Source: Oligella urethralis DSM 7531 (GTDB lineage Bacteria; Pseudomonadota; Gammaproteobacteria; Burkholderiales; Burkholderiaceae_B). From it: a stretch of DNA of 64,000 nucleotides. The number at the start of each line of letters is the position of its first letter. Positions within the stretch are counted from its first letter, which is position 1. This document shows, piece after piece, positions 8,915 through 18,569 of the stretch. A program made the position numbers and the translations under genes. The notes under the pieces were generated by a model that was given only the letters and a program-made list of their open reading frames with translations, was not told the DNA's origin and searched no databases. Location: positions 9,375 through 73,374 of the forward strand of contig NZ_AQVB01000001.1 in assembly GCF_000372065.1 (NCBI RefSeq). The letters are read 5' to 3'.

Positions 8915-10123
8915 ATGAAAAAGTCTCATCATTTAGTCACTCGTTTGCAGCATCTGGGTACCCTGCCTTGTGATGCCGAGCACCCGGTTGCCGCTGTGGC
9001 GACGCCGTCGATACGCACCAGCACGGTGCGCTTCCACAGCTTGGAACAGCTGGAGCGGACGGAGTCTTTAAGAGCGCAAGGTGAGCGAGCGATGAGCTAC
9101 GGTCGCATGGGTTTGCAGACGCATGCCGAATTAGAGCAGATTTTCCTTGCTTTAGAAAATGGCGATCGTTGCTTTTTGGCTTCCTCCGGTGTGGGGGCGA
9201 TTAGCATGACCTTGTTGTCCTTGCTTAGTCAAGGCGATCATATGGTGTGTACGGATAATGTCTATGGTCCAGTGCGTTCGCTAGACGAGACGATTCTGCA
9301 GCGCATGGGTATCCGCAGCACCTATGTAGGCGGTCATGATTATGCGGCTTTAGAAGCGGCCATTACGCCCGATACCAAGGTTTTATACGCCGAATCCCCT
9401 GGCTCATTATTATTGGAAATGTTGGATTTTCGTGCTTTATCTGAGATTGCTAAAAAGCATAAGCTGATCTTTGTGGTAGACAATACTTGGGGTAGCGGCT
9501 TGATTTATACGCCTTTGGAATTGGGCGCAGATATTTCCATTATTGCCGGTACCAAATACATCGGCGGTCATTCAGATTTAATGCTAGGCGCAGTGGTGGT
9601 TAAAGGTGTCGAGCTAGGCGCACGCATTGATCGCAACCAATATGCCTTGGGTTACTCCATTAGTGCCGATGATGCGTGGTTAGCTATTCGTGGCGTGCGT
9701 ACCATGCCTATTCGTATGCAGCAGCATGCCGCCAATGCACTTAAGGTGTGCGAGTTTTTAAGTTCATTGGATGCGACCGTCGCAATTTATCACCCCGCCT
9801 ATCCGGCTGATAAGCATCATGCGCTATGGCAACGCGACTGCAAGGGTTCTAATGGTTTATTGTCAGTGGCGTTTAAAGGGAGTCGTGAGCAGGCGCGAGC
9901 CTTTGTGGATGCATTAGCGATCTTCTATATTGGTTATTCATGGGGCGGCTTTGAGAGCTTGGTGCAATGGGTGCGTCCTCAAGGCATCGCACATCATTCC
10001 TATGCCTCCGAGGCGTTGCGCACAGGGGAGCATCAATTGATTCGATTGCATGTGGGCTTAGAGGCGGTGGAAGATTTGATTGCTGATCTACAGCAGGCTT
10101 ATGACAAGGCCTTTGGCGCTTAG
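8915..10123 (+). CDS. metC: Cystathionine beta-lyase
   Basis: A 402-residue PLP enzyme of the Cys/Met metabolism family. The cofactor lysine is K214 in AGTKYIGGHSD, with the phosphate- and ring-contacting blocks SSGVGAISM and VVDNTWGSG upstream. The YSWGGFESL and HVGLEAVEDL segments near the C-terminus are typical of MetC. It cleaves cystathionine to homocysteine, pyruvate and ammonia in methionine synthesis. The ATG at 8915 has GGAG ten bases upstream; an in-frame TTG at 8900 contains that ribosome site and is rejected. Related PLP lyases (MetB, MetZ) cannot be fully excluded. Confidence 0.9.
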   Translation: MKKSHHLVTRLQHLGTLPCDAEHPVAAVATPSIRTSTVRFHSLEQLERTESLRAQGERAMSYGRMGLQTHAELEQIFLALENGDRCFLASSGVGAISMTLLSLLSQGDHMVCTDNVYGPVRSLDETILQRMGIRSTYVGGHDYAALEAAITPDTKVLYAESPGSLLLEMLDFRALSEIAKKHKLIFVVDNTWGSGLIYTPLELGADISIIAGTKYIGGHSDLMLGAVVVKGVELGARIDRNQYALGYSISADDAWLAIRGVRTMPIRMQQHAANALKVCEFLSSLDATVAIYHPAYPADKHHALWQRDCKGSNGLLSVAFKGSREQARAFVDALAIFYIGYSWGGFESLVQWVRPQGIAHHSYASEALRTGEHQLIRLHVGLEAVEDLIADLQQAYDKAFGA

Positions 10124-10149
10124 TTTTGTTCGGAGCGGAATGTATTGAA

Positions 10150-10191
10150 GCTTAAAGGACTCTTGTCGTCATAGGATGGAGTCCTTTAAGC
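10150..10191. terminator. Inverted repeat between convergent metC and dsbA
   Basis: A 13-bp perfect stem (10150-10162 with 10179-10191, arm GCTTAAAGGACTC) with a 16-base loop. There is no clear U-run on either side, so it may act as a weak bidirectional terminator or an mRNA 3'-end stabiliser. Confidence 0.5.
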
Positions 10192-10220
10192 GTGTGGATT
10201 GAGGAAGAAAGGGATAGTAA

Positions 10221-10847
10221 TTACTTCTCTGCCAGTACCTTAGCAAGTAGTTCTTGCGCTTTTTGGATGCTACTTTCATAGGTGCCGGTCATGGACGGGG
10301 AGGTTAAATAGCGACCATCAATACCAATGGAGGGGGTACCCTGAACACCGTAGCTCTCAGTGAGTTTGCGCGCATTACGTGCTTTATGAGCAACACTGAA
10401 AGAGCTCATGGCTGAGCTAATAGCCTCTTTTTCAATGCCTTGCTTAACCGCCCAATCAATTAAGGCCTCTTCAGTAAAAATACGCTGACGCTCCTTATGA
10501 ATGGCGTCAAAAAGCGGCAAATGTAGATCTAAGCGTCCCAAGGCTTCAATAGCGTAGTAAAACTTCTGCGTGGGCTCCATGGCGGCATTAAACGCCACAG
10601 GTACATGTAGCATCACGGCTTTGTCATCAAGATTTTTTTCCCAATCCTGCATCATCGGTGCAATCGCCGCACAATGGCTGCAGGTATAAGAGAAAAAATC
10701 CAGTACCTCAGCTTGCTCAGCGCTCGTCGTTGCTAAAGGCTTTGAAAAAGTCACGTAGGAGGGATCCTGTTGAGCCAATGCGGCGGGTGCTGCTAAGCTT
10801 GCGCTTAATAAGGCAGAGACTAAAAGGGTATTGGATAATTTGATCAT
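10221..10847 (-). CDS. dsbA: Periplasmic thiol:disulfide interchange protein DsbA
   Basis: A 208-residue secreted thioredoxin-fold protein. Residues 1-25 form a signal peptide ending AALAQQ. The redox motif is CSHC (56-59) in FFSYTCSHCA, and the cis-proline loop is GVQGTPSIGI. The usual DsbA dipeptide is P-H; here it is S-H, which may change the redox potential. It introduces disulfide bonds in exported proteins and is reoxidised by DsbB. It lies downstream of a SPOR-domain gene and argS, in an order common in Burkholderiales. Confidence 0.9.
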   Translation of the reverse strand: MIKLSNTLLVSALLSASLAAPAALAQQDPSYVTFSKPLATTSAEQAEVLDFFSYTCSHCAAIAPMMQDWEKNLDDKAVMLHVPVAFNAAMEPTQKFYYAIEALGRLDLHLPLFDAIHKERQRIFTEEALIDWAVKQGIEKEAISSAMSSFSVAHKARNARKLTESYGVQGTPSIGIDGRYLTSPSMTGTYESSIQKAQELLAKVLAEK

Positions 10848-10929
10848 CGTTAACTAAATCCTCAGGATACGTTAATTCACGGGTTTTATTCAGTAAAGCT
10901 AATGACTCTTAGGGCCGTCAAAAGTTCCT

Positions 10930-11919
10930 TTACTGCACGGGATGAAGTTTTAACTTCGTCGCTTGTAGTGCTTTTTGGCTTTGATTTAAGGCACTACTGG
11001 TGGTGTAGGGGCCAATGCGCACACGATAAACCGTTTTATTATTGACTAAGGCTTTATGCACGGAGGCGCTGCTATGGCCTAATAAGAGCAACTCCGCACG
11101 CACCGCATCGGCCTCATTTTCCGAGGCATAGGCTGCTGTTTGTAGGTAAAAAGGACGCTGCTCTGTGGGCACGGGATTTAAACTAAGTTTGGACTCAGGT
11201 GTGCTCGCTGCGGGCTTAGTGGCTGCGGCGGCAGTGACAGTACGGGCGCTGGTGTTGCTCTCTGCAGGCATGGTTTTAAGTAGCGCACCAAGATGATCCG
11301 CATCTTCTTTGGGCTTGCTAGGAGCGGCTTTGGGCGCACTAGGGGAAGCCGACTTTGAAGGGCGCTCATGTTGTGCAATCAAGTTGCCGATAGGGTCTTC
11401 TGTCAGCCGTGGCTGCGGCGCTTTAGTCTCAGCAGGCGCTTTGCTAGGCGCTTTAGGTGCCGGGGCAGTGGTCACAGCGGGGCGCTCAGGTGCTGGCTTG
11501 CTAGGCGCGATGACCGGTTCAGGTGTGCGCTTAGTAGCGAGTTCTGGTGTCGGCGCTACCTCAGGGCTAGGCGTAGGGCTTGTGGTACTGAGGCGAGGCG
11601 TTGTTGCGCTAGGTTCGCTTACGGGTGCAGGGCTACTCGGCTTGCTGTCGGTGGCTACATTTGCTCCAGTCTCACGCGGTTTAGGCGGTAGCGGATTCAA
11701 TATATGCGGTTGATTCGGTGTATGCGCATAATTGGGCGTGCTACCCTTGGATAAATTCGCATCTTGACGAATAAAAATCGCATAAAACAAGATGGCAACA
11801 GCCAGGCCCGCAATCATGCCCATGGCGATAAAGGAGGTACTGCTACGTCCCGAAGTCGTTGAGGCACGGCTACGTGCAGTCGTGGTTTTTCTTGCGGTGC
11901 GTTTACGAGGTGCTGCCAT
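10930..11919 (-). CDS. SPOR-domain membrane protein
   Basis: A 329-residue bitopic membrane protein. A basic N-terminus (KRTARKTTTARSRA) precedes a transmembrane helix at about 30-50. A long Pro/Ala/Ser/Thr-rich periplasmic linker follows, then a C-terminal SPOR domain (about 253-327: RPFYLQTAAYASENEAD ... VYRVRIGPY). SPOR domains bind denuded peptidoglycan at the division septum, so a FtsN-like or cell-wall-associated role is expected. The stop of argS lies 24 bases upstream of this ATG, so the genes are probably co-transcribed with argS first. Confidence 0.85.
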   Translation of the reverse strand: MAAPRKRTARKTTTARSRASTTSGRSSTSFIAMGMIAGLAVAILFYAIFIRQDANLSKGSTPNYAHTPNQPHILNPLPPKPRETGANVATDSKPSSPAPVSEPSATTPRLSTTSPTPSPEVAPTPELATKRTPEPVIAPSKPAPERPAVTTAPAPKAPSKAPAETKAPQPRLTEDPIGNLIAQHERPSKSASPSAPKAAPSKPKEDADHLGALLKTMPAESNTSARTVTAAAATKPAASTPESKLSLNPVPTEQRPFYLQTAAYASENEADAVRAELLLLGHSSASVHKALVNNKTVYRVRIGPYTTSSALNQSQKALQATKLKLHPVQ

Positions 11920-11943
11920 AATGAATCGTACGATAATCCTAAA

Positions 11944-13629
11944 CTACATTTGCTCGGGGGCGCTGACACCGAGTAAGTCCAAGCCATTAGCAATCACTTG
12001 ACGTGTGGCATCAGCTAAACTTAAACGAGCCAGCTTGAGTGCTTGATCCTCAACCATGATCCGTTCGGCATTATACCAGGCGTGAAAATCAGCGGCACAA
12101 TCAATTAACCAGAAGACGAGATGGTGCGGTGCTAACTCACGAGCGGCCATTTCGACTAGATTAGGTAGTTCAGCCAAGCGCTTTAAAAGCGTTATTTCAC
12201 TGGGGGCGGTCAAGTGACTGAGATCGGCCTCTGCTAAATGAGGTGTCAATTCCGCACTGTCACGCAAGAGCTTACAAATACGAGCATGGGCGTATTGTAC
12301 GTAGAAAACAGGATTTTCCTCATTTTTGGATAGGGCCAGATCAATATCAAAGGTAAACTCCGTATCGGCGCGTCGTTGAATCAAGAAGAAGCGCACCGCA
12401 TCCTGACCCACCCAATCAATCAGATCACGCATGGTCACGTAACTACCAGCACGTTTGGAGATTTTGACCTCTTCGCCGCCACGCATTACGCGCACCATCT
12501 TATGGAGAATATAGGCTGGGTAGTCCTTGGGAATATCCAACTTCAAGCCTTGTAAACCTGCTCGCACGCGGGCAACGGTGCCGTGATGATCGCTACCCTG
12601 AACGTTAATTGCTTGCTTGTAACCACGTTCCCACTTACTGCGGTGATAGGCGACATCCGGTAGGAAGTAGGTGTAAGAGCCATCAGATTTGCGCATGACC
12701 CGATCTTTATCATCACCGGTACCAAGTTCGGTGGTTTTTAACCAAAGGGCGCCGTCTTTTTCATAGACAAAGCCATTTTCCGTGAGGGTTTTGACCGTTT
12801 GCTCTACCTTGCCCTCGGTGTAGAGTGAGCTCTCTAAGTAGTACTCATCAAAAAATAGATTAAAGGCTTGTAGATCAAGATCTTGTTCACGACGCAAATA
12901 GGCCACGGCAAAACGGCGGATATCGTCCAGATCGTCTACATCACCACCCGCTGTCACCTCCTTAGCGTCGGCGCTTACTGTTTTTTTGGCGATAAAATCA
13001 TTGGCAATATCGACAATATAATCACCGCGATAACCGTCCTCAGGATAGCGCTCATCTTCCGGCTCAATCCCACGGGCACGGGCTTGCACGCTAAGGGCAA
13101 GCGCATTAATCTGGTTACCGGCGTCGTTATAGTAGAACTCACGGTGCACCGTGGCACCATTGGCCGTAAATAAGCGACAAATACAATCACCCAAGGCTGC
13201 TTGACGCGCATGGCCAACGTGTAAGGGGCCAGTCGGGTTAGCAGAAACGAACTCAACCATCACCTTTTGCCCGGCTTGGTTTTGAGAATGGCCGTAGTGC
13301 TCCTTTTGTGCTTGGATCGTTGGAATCACCGCCCACAGTGTTTCTGGCTTAAGTCTAAAGTTGATAAAGCCTGGACCAGCAATCTCTGCACTGGCGAGTA
13401 TGGCTTGCGCTTCAGGGTGAGCGATTAAGGCATCACAAATTGCTTGCGCTAATTCGCGCGGGTTACGCTTAGCTGATTTGGCTAATTGCATGGCAATATT
13501 AGTGGCAATATCGCCGTGCTCCGCTTGCTTAGGACGCTCAAGCTTGATTTGCGCTTGATTGTCTGGCACCAGTTGATTAACCGTTTCTCGGATGATATGA
13601 CTTAGTTTGTGTTGAAGCTCTGGGAGCAT
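11944..13629 (-). CDS. argS: Arginyl-tRNA synthetase
   Basis: A 561-residue class I tRNA synthetase. It has the ArgS N-terminal additional domain, the HIGH-type motif HVGH at residues 137-140 ([13 protein letters not shown]), the KMSKS-type loop as KISKRAG, and the all-helical DALR anticodon-binding domain at the C-terminus ([15 protein letters not shown]). It charges tRNA-Arg. I prefer the ATG at 13629, which gives the standard N-terminus MLPELQ; an upstream in-frame extension of 15 codons to 13674 lacks family similarity. Confidence 0.95.
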   Translation of the reverse strand: MLPELQHKLSHIIRETVNQLVPDNQAQIKLERPKQAEHGDIATNIAMQLAKSAKRNPRELAQAICDALIAHPEAQAILASAEIAGPGFINFRLKPETLWAVIPTIQAQKEHYGHSQNQAGQKVMVEFVSANPTGPLHVGHARQAALGDCICRLFTANGATVHREFYYNDAGNQINALALSVQARARGIEPEDERYPEDGYRGDYIVDIANDFIAKKTVSADAKEVTAGGDVDDLDDIRRFAVAYLRREQDLDLQAFNLFFDEYYLESSLYTEGKVEQTVKTLTENGFVYEKDGALWLKTTELGTGDDKDRVMRKSDGSYTYFLPDVAYHRSKWERGYKQAINVQGSDHHGTVARVRAGLQGLKLDIPKDYPAYILHKMVRVMRGGEEVKISKRAGSYVTMRDLIDWVGQDAVRFFLIQRRADTEFTFDIDLALSKNEENPVFYVQYAHARICKLLRDSAELTPHLAEADLSHLTAPSEITLLKRLAELPNLVEMAARELAPHHLVFWLIDCAADFHAWYNAERIMVEDQALKLARLSLADATRQVIANGLDLLGVSAPEQM

Positions 13630-13748
13630 AGAAATCTCTACCTGCAGCGCCGCCAACAATGGGCAGCGCCACAAACAATAAATAAGGGTTAAACAATTAT
13701 CGTATAAAAATCAATGTGTAATGATAGCATGAAGGGCTACCTGAACGC

Positions 13749-16700
13749 TTATGGCTCGATGACTTTGAGTGAAGACTTCCAACCTATGGCGCCCTCTAAA
13801 AAGCTCAGGTATTGGCGCGCTTTGACTTTGGCGATGATACGCGCATTGTCGGGAAAGATCATCGCATACTCATGCAAGGGGTCAAATAAAAACTCAAGTG
13901 CTTGGTTGTGTTCCAATCTCACCCGGCCGCCGATATGTGGTTGACTGCGTTGATGACCTAAAAAGCCGCCAGTATCAGAAATCACTTCTCTATCAACAAT
14001 GCGCCATCTTCTTTGCGATAGCGAATACTCGAAGGTATCGCTCATATGGGTAAGTGGGTTTTGTATCGTATCCAAGCGCCATTGAGTAAGGGCGTCTAAG
14101 TCTTTTAGTTTTACTTTTGCCTTTACTTTTGCCATATCGTAAACCCAGTTTAAAGGGATATTGGATAGGTCACCATAGGTACCCGGTTTGTCATTGCCGA
14201 ATGCAGTGAGATCGCTTTCATAGAGCGCGCCTCCAATGTCCGAGTGCACACCTAAAAAACCCTGCTCCATCACATTGTCAGCGTTGTCATTATGAAATGA
14301 GGTCAGCGGAAATATCATTCTATGCTCATTCATTGCTACTGCATGCGCATAAAGTTGCCAGGCCGGGGACACAGTAAAGTTGTAGTTACTATTGGAAAAG
14401 CCCAAGGCACCAAATTGATGCACTGTATCAAATAAGCCTACAAAGCGTAAATTGAGACATGCTTGTACTTGTTGCCGTCCGCTAGGACGCCATTTGGCCG
14501 TGTAATTAAAGTAACTATCTTTGGTGTATTCGGCAATTTTATTAGCAAAAATACTGGCTAGGGCTGCGCCTCTTGAGAAACCGGATAAATCAATATTAAT
14601 AAAGTTATCGATTAAGGGACCTTTTTGAGCGATTCTGGCGATTGCATCAACTAATCGCATCCATTGCATATTCAGTACATAAGGGGCCATTGAACCTAAG
14701 AGCATATCCTTGGTGGTGCCAGGTATTCGGTGCGGTACTTTCCACTCAAGCAGTTGCCGCGCTTTGAATGATCTCACGCTGGGGTGATAGTTTGCTGTAT
14801 GCGTTTTGGCCATATCATCCAGGAAGGCATGCATAAACTGATACACCTTGAGATTCGCCTCTTCTGTGCCTAGCCCCTCAATGTAGTGTACCGGACCGTC
14901 ATCATAGAGTTGACCAAGTTTATAGGCATTAGTTTGTGAGCTTGGGGTGTTGGTAGTGCCGTCAAACACAAACATCAGTAAGCCCAAGGGGTCAATCCAT
15001 TGACGTGGGTTTTGATTGGCATAACCATAGGCATCGTTGGTAGCAACGGGGCCTAAAGGATCAGGCTCTAGGTAGTGACCGAGCTCAGGATCATAATTTC
15101 TATAGATATTTTGATGTAAGCCAGTTTCTGCATCATAGTATTGACCCGGTAGGCGTAAATTAAATTCAATCTTTTCGATGATGGGCTGACTTTTACCAAA
15201 GGCTTCATTATCCGCAAGCCAAACCGTTTGTTGATGTTCATCCGTGACTAAAAACGGTTGCCCGCTACCATCGCTATGGATATAGTAGATTTGTGTTTTG
15301 TTTGGATCGCTGTAATCAATCAATGCGACTGGCAAGTGTCCGTCATAAATGTAGCGCCGGCTAAGATAGGGTTTATCTCCCCACGAGTTGTAGATTTTTT
15401 TATCGGCCTTGGCCGCGGGTAAAAAAGCTTCAGCGACTAATTGCTGATTTAAATAGTAGTATTGGGTTTCACCTTGTGGGGTTGTTTTGCGGATACGCTG
15501 ATTTAAGCCGTCATACTCATAGCTAGCTAGTATGTCTTGACCCTTGTGTACCTCCTTAAGTAAATTACTCTCATCATAAATGAGCCGTAGCTCATCCATT
15601 TGCTGTATAAAGCCAGCGCGATCTCGTTTAATGTTTTTTATAAATAAGGCCTGCTGTTGGCTTTGTTGCTGCCCCTCCTTGCGCGTGTGTAGTTGTTGAC
15701 GAGCATAGGCCATCCCGCCGGCTTGCCACGCATAAAAATTGGTTTTGCTTTCAAGGCCTTGTGAAGTTTCTTGTTGTGTGTCCGAACGCATTAGTTGGCC
15801 AAGCTGATTAAATTCAAATTGGGTATATTTATTGATCTTTAACGCATCCGATAAATGATGCTCGGCAGCTAGTAAGCCATTATCACGGTAATAGCGAATT
15901 TCTCGCCAATAGGGGCTAGACTCACCCGCTTTAAGTAGCTCTAAGCGCACGCTGTTATTGTTAAAAGAGGGGTTGGGGCGCGCCTGGCTGATCAGTTGAT
16001 TACCGTATTGGCGCTGATGTGTACCTAAGCGTTGATAGAGTAATTTGGGTGCTTGTTGGGGCTCGGCATCCACGGCTTGCCAGTAAATGGCGCTGAGTTC
16101 ATGCGCTTTATCATAGTGGTAATACAATGTGCCTTGTTCTGGTAGGGAATGCTCAACAATTCGGTCTTGCTGATGCACATCAAACAGATCCTCTAGCAGG
16201 CTTTCAGTGCGACTACTCCATTTGCGGATGGTGCTGTGCTGAATCTGTTGTGTGAACTTTTTAATCGAGAGTGATTTATGATCCCCCTCGCCCTCTAATG
16301 AAAAGTTAGAAGCAAGGGGCTTATTGATAAAATTGCGGCGAGTGTCGAAATGTATAGAGCCTAACAAGCGACCGTAGTTAATGGCAATGCCATTGCGTTG
16401 GTAGTGCTGAGTTTTTCTCATCAAAAAATGCGTACCATTCGCATAGTTCTTGTACTTAGGGTACAAGGTGTCGGGATCGATTTCATAAAAGGTCTTACCC
16501 GTATATAAACTGCTCCATGCATAGGGCTTAGCGTCTTTATCGTAGAAAATCTTGAGGCCGGGCCAACCACGATGCGCTACCTCAATGCTTTCGATGTGAT
16601 TATCTGTGGCATGGCGCTTAAGCTTGATATGATTGACGGCGGTGATATAGCCGGCCTCATTATATTGAATAGTCGTACCGGGGGCGGGGCATTTAAAGCA

Positions 16701-17999
16701 TGGTGCACCCTCAGCCTTGGTTAAAAGGTATTGGCTCCCTAACATGGTGCTGTGAAAACGACTCAGCGTGCCAGCCGTGGTGGACTCAGCTGCCGGCTGG
16801 AGAGCACTATCGGCAGAGCGCTGATCGATATCAGGCTGGGGTATAAACTGTCTGACCTCTGTGAGCCCGGTGTCGCCGTTAAACTGAGGGACTTTGATAT
16901 AGTTAAAGCGCATGCTGAGTGGATGACTTAACTCCTCATGCTGATGGAAGTGCACCTCAACGGCTTGATGGTGTGAGTTATAGCGCCATGAGATATCACG
17001 ATAGGGCTTGGATTGATCCTGCTGGAAATGCGTAGCTCGTCTTAATAAATAGGGTGAAAGCTGCTCATCGAAGCCGGTGGCGTTGGCTTGGTATTGATAG
17101 TTGATTCGGGCGCCATCCGGCAGCAGAGCGCTCAGTAGTCGAGGGGACTCTTTATCCACAGGCACATCGTACTCAAACTCAATCCGTCCACTCGGTGTCT
17201 GAATATGGGAAATGCGGGCGTGCTGACCCCATGTTTGATACTCAAAGCTCATGCTTTGGTGGCTACGGTTTTGTACGAAGAGAATTGCGTCTTGCGTAGG
17301 GCCGACCTTGGTCTCACGCTCAATAAACACAGCCTCTGCGGCAGGCATTTGACTGACGATTAAACGACCCTGGCCATTAAAAATATCAATCGCACCGGAG
17401 GGGTACTGCCAAAGCCATAAATCGCCCCGCAGCGAGGCCAGAAATTGATTTGAAAAATACTCACTGAGTGGCTTTTTATCTTCCGTGGGGATGTTGCCCG
17501 CTGCGTTTAGGCGCTCCATAATGGAAGCCGAAGTGATTCTAGTTAGGCTGCCGAACTCATTATTAGGTGATTTGGCGACCTCCCCCTCAAAGGCTTCAAA
17601 GCTAATGCGGGTACTGTCATCTAGCAGGATTTGCGGTCGCTTGCCCTGTAGATATAATTGACGCTCATAGGAGTGACGCCAGCCTTGACCGATAAAAGAG
17701 GGCGTTAATTGGGTGGAATTATAATAACGGAAGAATTCCAAGCCAGAATGGGCGGCAGCGCCGAAATAGTCTCTCTCCTCTTGGAATTTATTGCCATTGC
17801 TTAAATTAACCGGATTAGCGGCGGATTTGTCCAGCGTGACATTGCTACCAGTGCCGTAGCATGGGTTACCAGCGCTTTGAGCCGTGCAGGGTGGGGCGCT
17901 GGAGGTGGCGCTGCTACTCTGTGCTTGGGCTAGCGGTAGCTGGGTGGCAGCACTGCACGCGATTAAAACGGCAACAACAGAAGTAATAAGCGTTTTCAT
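13749..17999 (-). CDS. Secreted Rhs/YD-repeat protein with C-terminal Tle1-type (DUF2235) lipase domain
   Basis: A 1416-residue protein. Residues 1-28 look like a Sec signal peptide. A DUF6531-type segment (NPVNLSNGNKFQEERDY) precedes a long YD-repeat region, then the Rhs core boundary (GQYYDAETGLHQNIYRNYDP and DPLGP through DPLGLL). Directly after it comes a DUF2235 domain starting FDGTTNT with the lipase nucleophile elbow GFSRGA and a HSDIGG block. DUF2235 proteins include the Tle1 phospholipase effectors of T6SS. The ATG at 17999 is chosen because AGAGA sits at a proper distance; the ATG two codons earlier is too close. A Sec signal is unusual for T6SS Rhs effectors. No immunity gene is recognised on either side. 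Confidence 0.85.
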   Translation of the reverse strand: MKTLITSVVAVLIACSAATQLPLAQAQSSSATSSAPPCTAQSAGNPCYGTGSNVTLDKSAANPVNLSNGNKFQEERDYFGAAAHSGLEFFRYYNSTQLTPSFIGQGWRHSYERQLYLQGKRPQILLDDSTRISFEAFEGEVAKSPNNEFGSLTRITSASIMERLNAAGNIPTEDKKPLSEYFSNQFLASLRGDLWLWQYPSGAIDIFNGQGRLIVSQMPAAEAVFIERETKVGPTQDAILFVQNRSHQSMSFEYQTWGQHARISHIQTPSGRIEFEYDVPVDKESPRLLSALLPDGARINYQYQANATGFDEQLSPYLLRRATHFQQDQSKPYRDISWRYNSHHQAVEVHFHQHEELSHPLSMRFNYIKVPQFNGDTGLTEVRQFIPQPDIDQRSADSALQPAAESTTAGTLSRFHSTMLGSQYLLTKAEGAPCFKCPAPGTTIQYNEAGYITAVNHIKLKRHATDNHIESIEVAHRGWPGLKIFYDKDAKPYAWSSLYTGKTFYEIDPDTLYPKYKNYANGTHFLMRKTQHYQRNGIAINYGRLLGSIHFDTRRNFINKPLASNFSLEGEGDHKSLSIKKFTQQIQHSTIRKWSSRTESLLEDLFDVHQQDRIVEHSLPEQGTLYYHYDKAHELSAIYWQAVDAEPQQAPKLLYQRLGTHQRQYGNQLISQARPNPSFNNNSVRLELLKAGESSPYWREIRYYRDNGLLAAEHHLSDALKINKYTQFEFNQLGQLMRSDTQQETSQGLESKTNFYAWQAGGMAYARQQLHTRKEGQQQSQQQALFIKNIKRDRAGFIQQMDELRLIYDESNLLKEVHKGQDILASYEYDGLNQRIRKTTPQGETQYYYLNQQLVAEAFLPAAKADKKIYNSWGDKPYLSRRYIYDGHLPVALIDYSDPNKTQIYYIHSDGSGQPFLVTDEHQQTVWLADNEAFGKSQPIIEKIEFNLRLPGQYYDAETGLHQNIYRNYDPELGHYLEPDPLGPVATNDAYGYANQNPRQWIDPLGLLMFVFDGTTNTPSSQTNAYKLGQLYDDGPVHYIEGLGTEEANLKVYQFMHAFLDDMAKTHTANYHPSVRSFKARQLLEWKVPHRIPGTTKDMLLGSMAPYVLNMQWMRLVDAIARIAQKGPLIDNFINIDLSGFSRGAALASIFANKIAEYTKDSYFNYTAKWRPSGRQQVQACLNLRFVGLFDTVHQFGALGFSNSNYNFTVSPAWQLYAHAVAMNEHRMIFPLTSFHNDNADNVMEQGFLGVHSDIGGALYESDLTAFGNDKPGTYGDLSNIPLNWVYDMAKVKAKVKLKDLDALTQWRLDTIQNPLTHMSDTFEYSLSQRRWRIVDREVISDTGGFLGHQRSQPHIGGRVRLEHNQALEFLFDPLHEYAMIFPDNARIIAKVKARQYLSFLEGAIGWKSSLKVIEP

Positions 18000-18048
18000 A
18001 GCCATTCTCTAATCAATTAAGGAAATAACTAATTGTGATAGAAAGTCA

Positions 18049-18060
18049 CACTTATAAGTG
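18049..18060. promoter_or_regulatory. 12-bp palindrome in the rhs/DUF1840 divergent region
   Basis: CACTTATAAGTG is a perfect palindrome midway between the divergent rhs and DUF1840 starts, next to a looser repeat GTGA-N7-TCAC. It is a candidate operator for an unknown regulator. Not matched to a known motif. Confidence 0.3.
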
Positions 18061-18117
18061 CAGAGTAGGCTAAATTTGTCCTATGGCTTTTTTGATTTTT
18101 TCAACGAGGAGCAGTCT

Positions 18118-18492
18118 ATGTTAATTACTTTTAAATCTAAAAATAGCGGTGAGGTGATGATGTTGGCTAAGCATGCCCTGGCGGTGTTAAAGGCGGCTGG
18201 ACGTGATTATGGCGATACGATGCCGGCGCAGGGTGTGTTTACCGCTGAGCAACTAACAGAGGCAATTGCCAATTTGCGTCAAGCCATTGATGAAGATAGC
18301 CATAAGGATTTGCACAGCTATGCCGTCCACGACCAGGAAGTAGAGCAGCGCGATAAGGAAAATCTTGAGGCCAAGCATCCCTTAATTGAAGGGGTGAATC
18401 TTAGTCAGCGCGCTTATCCGCTCTTGAAGATGTTTGAAAGCGCACAACAGCATGGTGATGATGTGGTGTGGAGCGGTGGTAGCGCGTGGTAA
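18118..18492 (+). CDS. DUF1840 family protein
   Basis: A 124-residue soluble protein beginning MLITFKSKNSGEVMM, the characteristic opening of DUF1840 proteins, and ending VVWSGG. The family is common in beta- and gammaproteobacteria and has no assigned function. The ATG at 18118 has GAGGAG six bases upstream. It diverges from the rhs gene and converges with leuA. It lacks a signal peptide, so it is not an obvious immunity protein for the secreted Rhs lipase. Confidence 0.85.
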   Translation: MLITFKSKNSGEVMMLAKHALAVLKAAGRDYGDTMPAQGVFTAEQLTEAIANLRQAIDEDSHKDLHSYAVHDQEVEQRDKENLEAKHPLIEGVNLSQRAYPLLKMFESAQQHGDDVVWSGGSAW

Positions 18493-18511
18493 TGTTTGAT
18501 GCTGAGTAAGC

Positions 18512-18545
18512 AAAAACCGCCTTGCATCATGCTGCGAAGGCGGTT
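18512..18545 (-). terminator. Intrinsic terminator of leuA
   Basis: Stem arms 18515-18523 and 18537-18545 (AACCGCCTT on the minus strand and its complement) can extend with GC pairs toward the loop. On the minus strand the stem runs into five U residues (18516-18512). It lies between convergent DUF1840 and leuA. Confidence 0.8.
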
Positions 18546-18569
18546 GGTACTATTTAGCGTTTTAGCTGA

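Noticed and set aside
11309-11713. A 134-codon plus-strand open frame opposite the SPOR gene
   Set aside because: Its Gly/Ala/Leu composition mirrors the Pro/Ala/Ser linker on the other strand; no independent coding signal.
13630-13748. Search for a small immunity gene between the rhs stop and argS
   Set aside because: 119 bases with no open frame carrying a start and ribosome site; it appears to hold only the argS leader/promoter.
18118-18492. DUF1840 gene as immunity protein for the Rhs-lipase
   Set aside because: It is divergent, has no signal peptide, and the family is widespread without Rhs neighbours.
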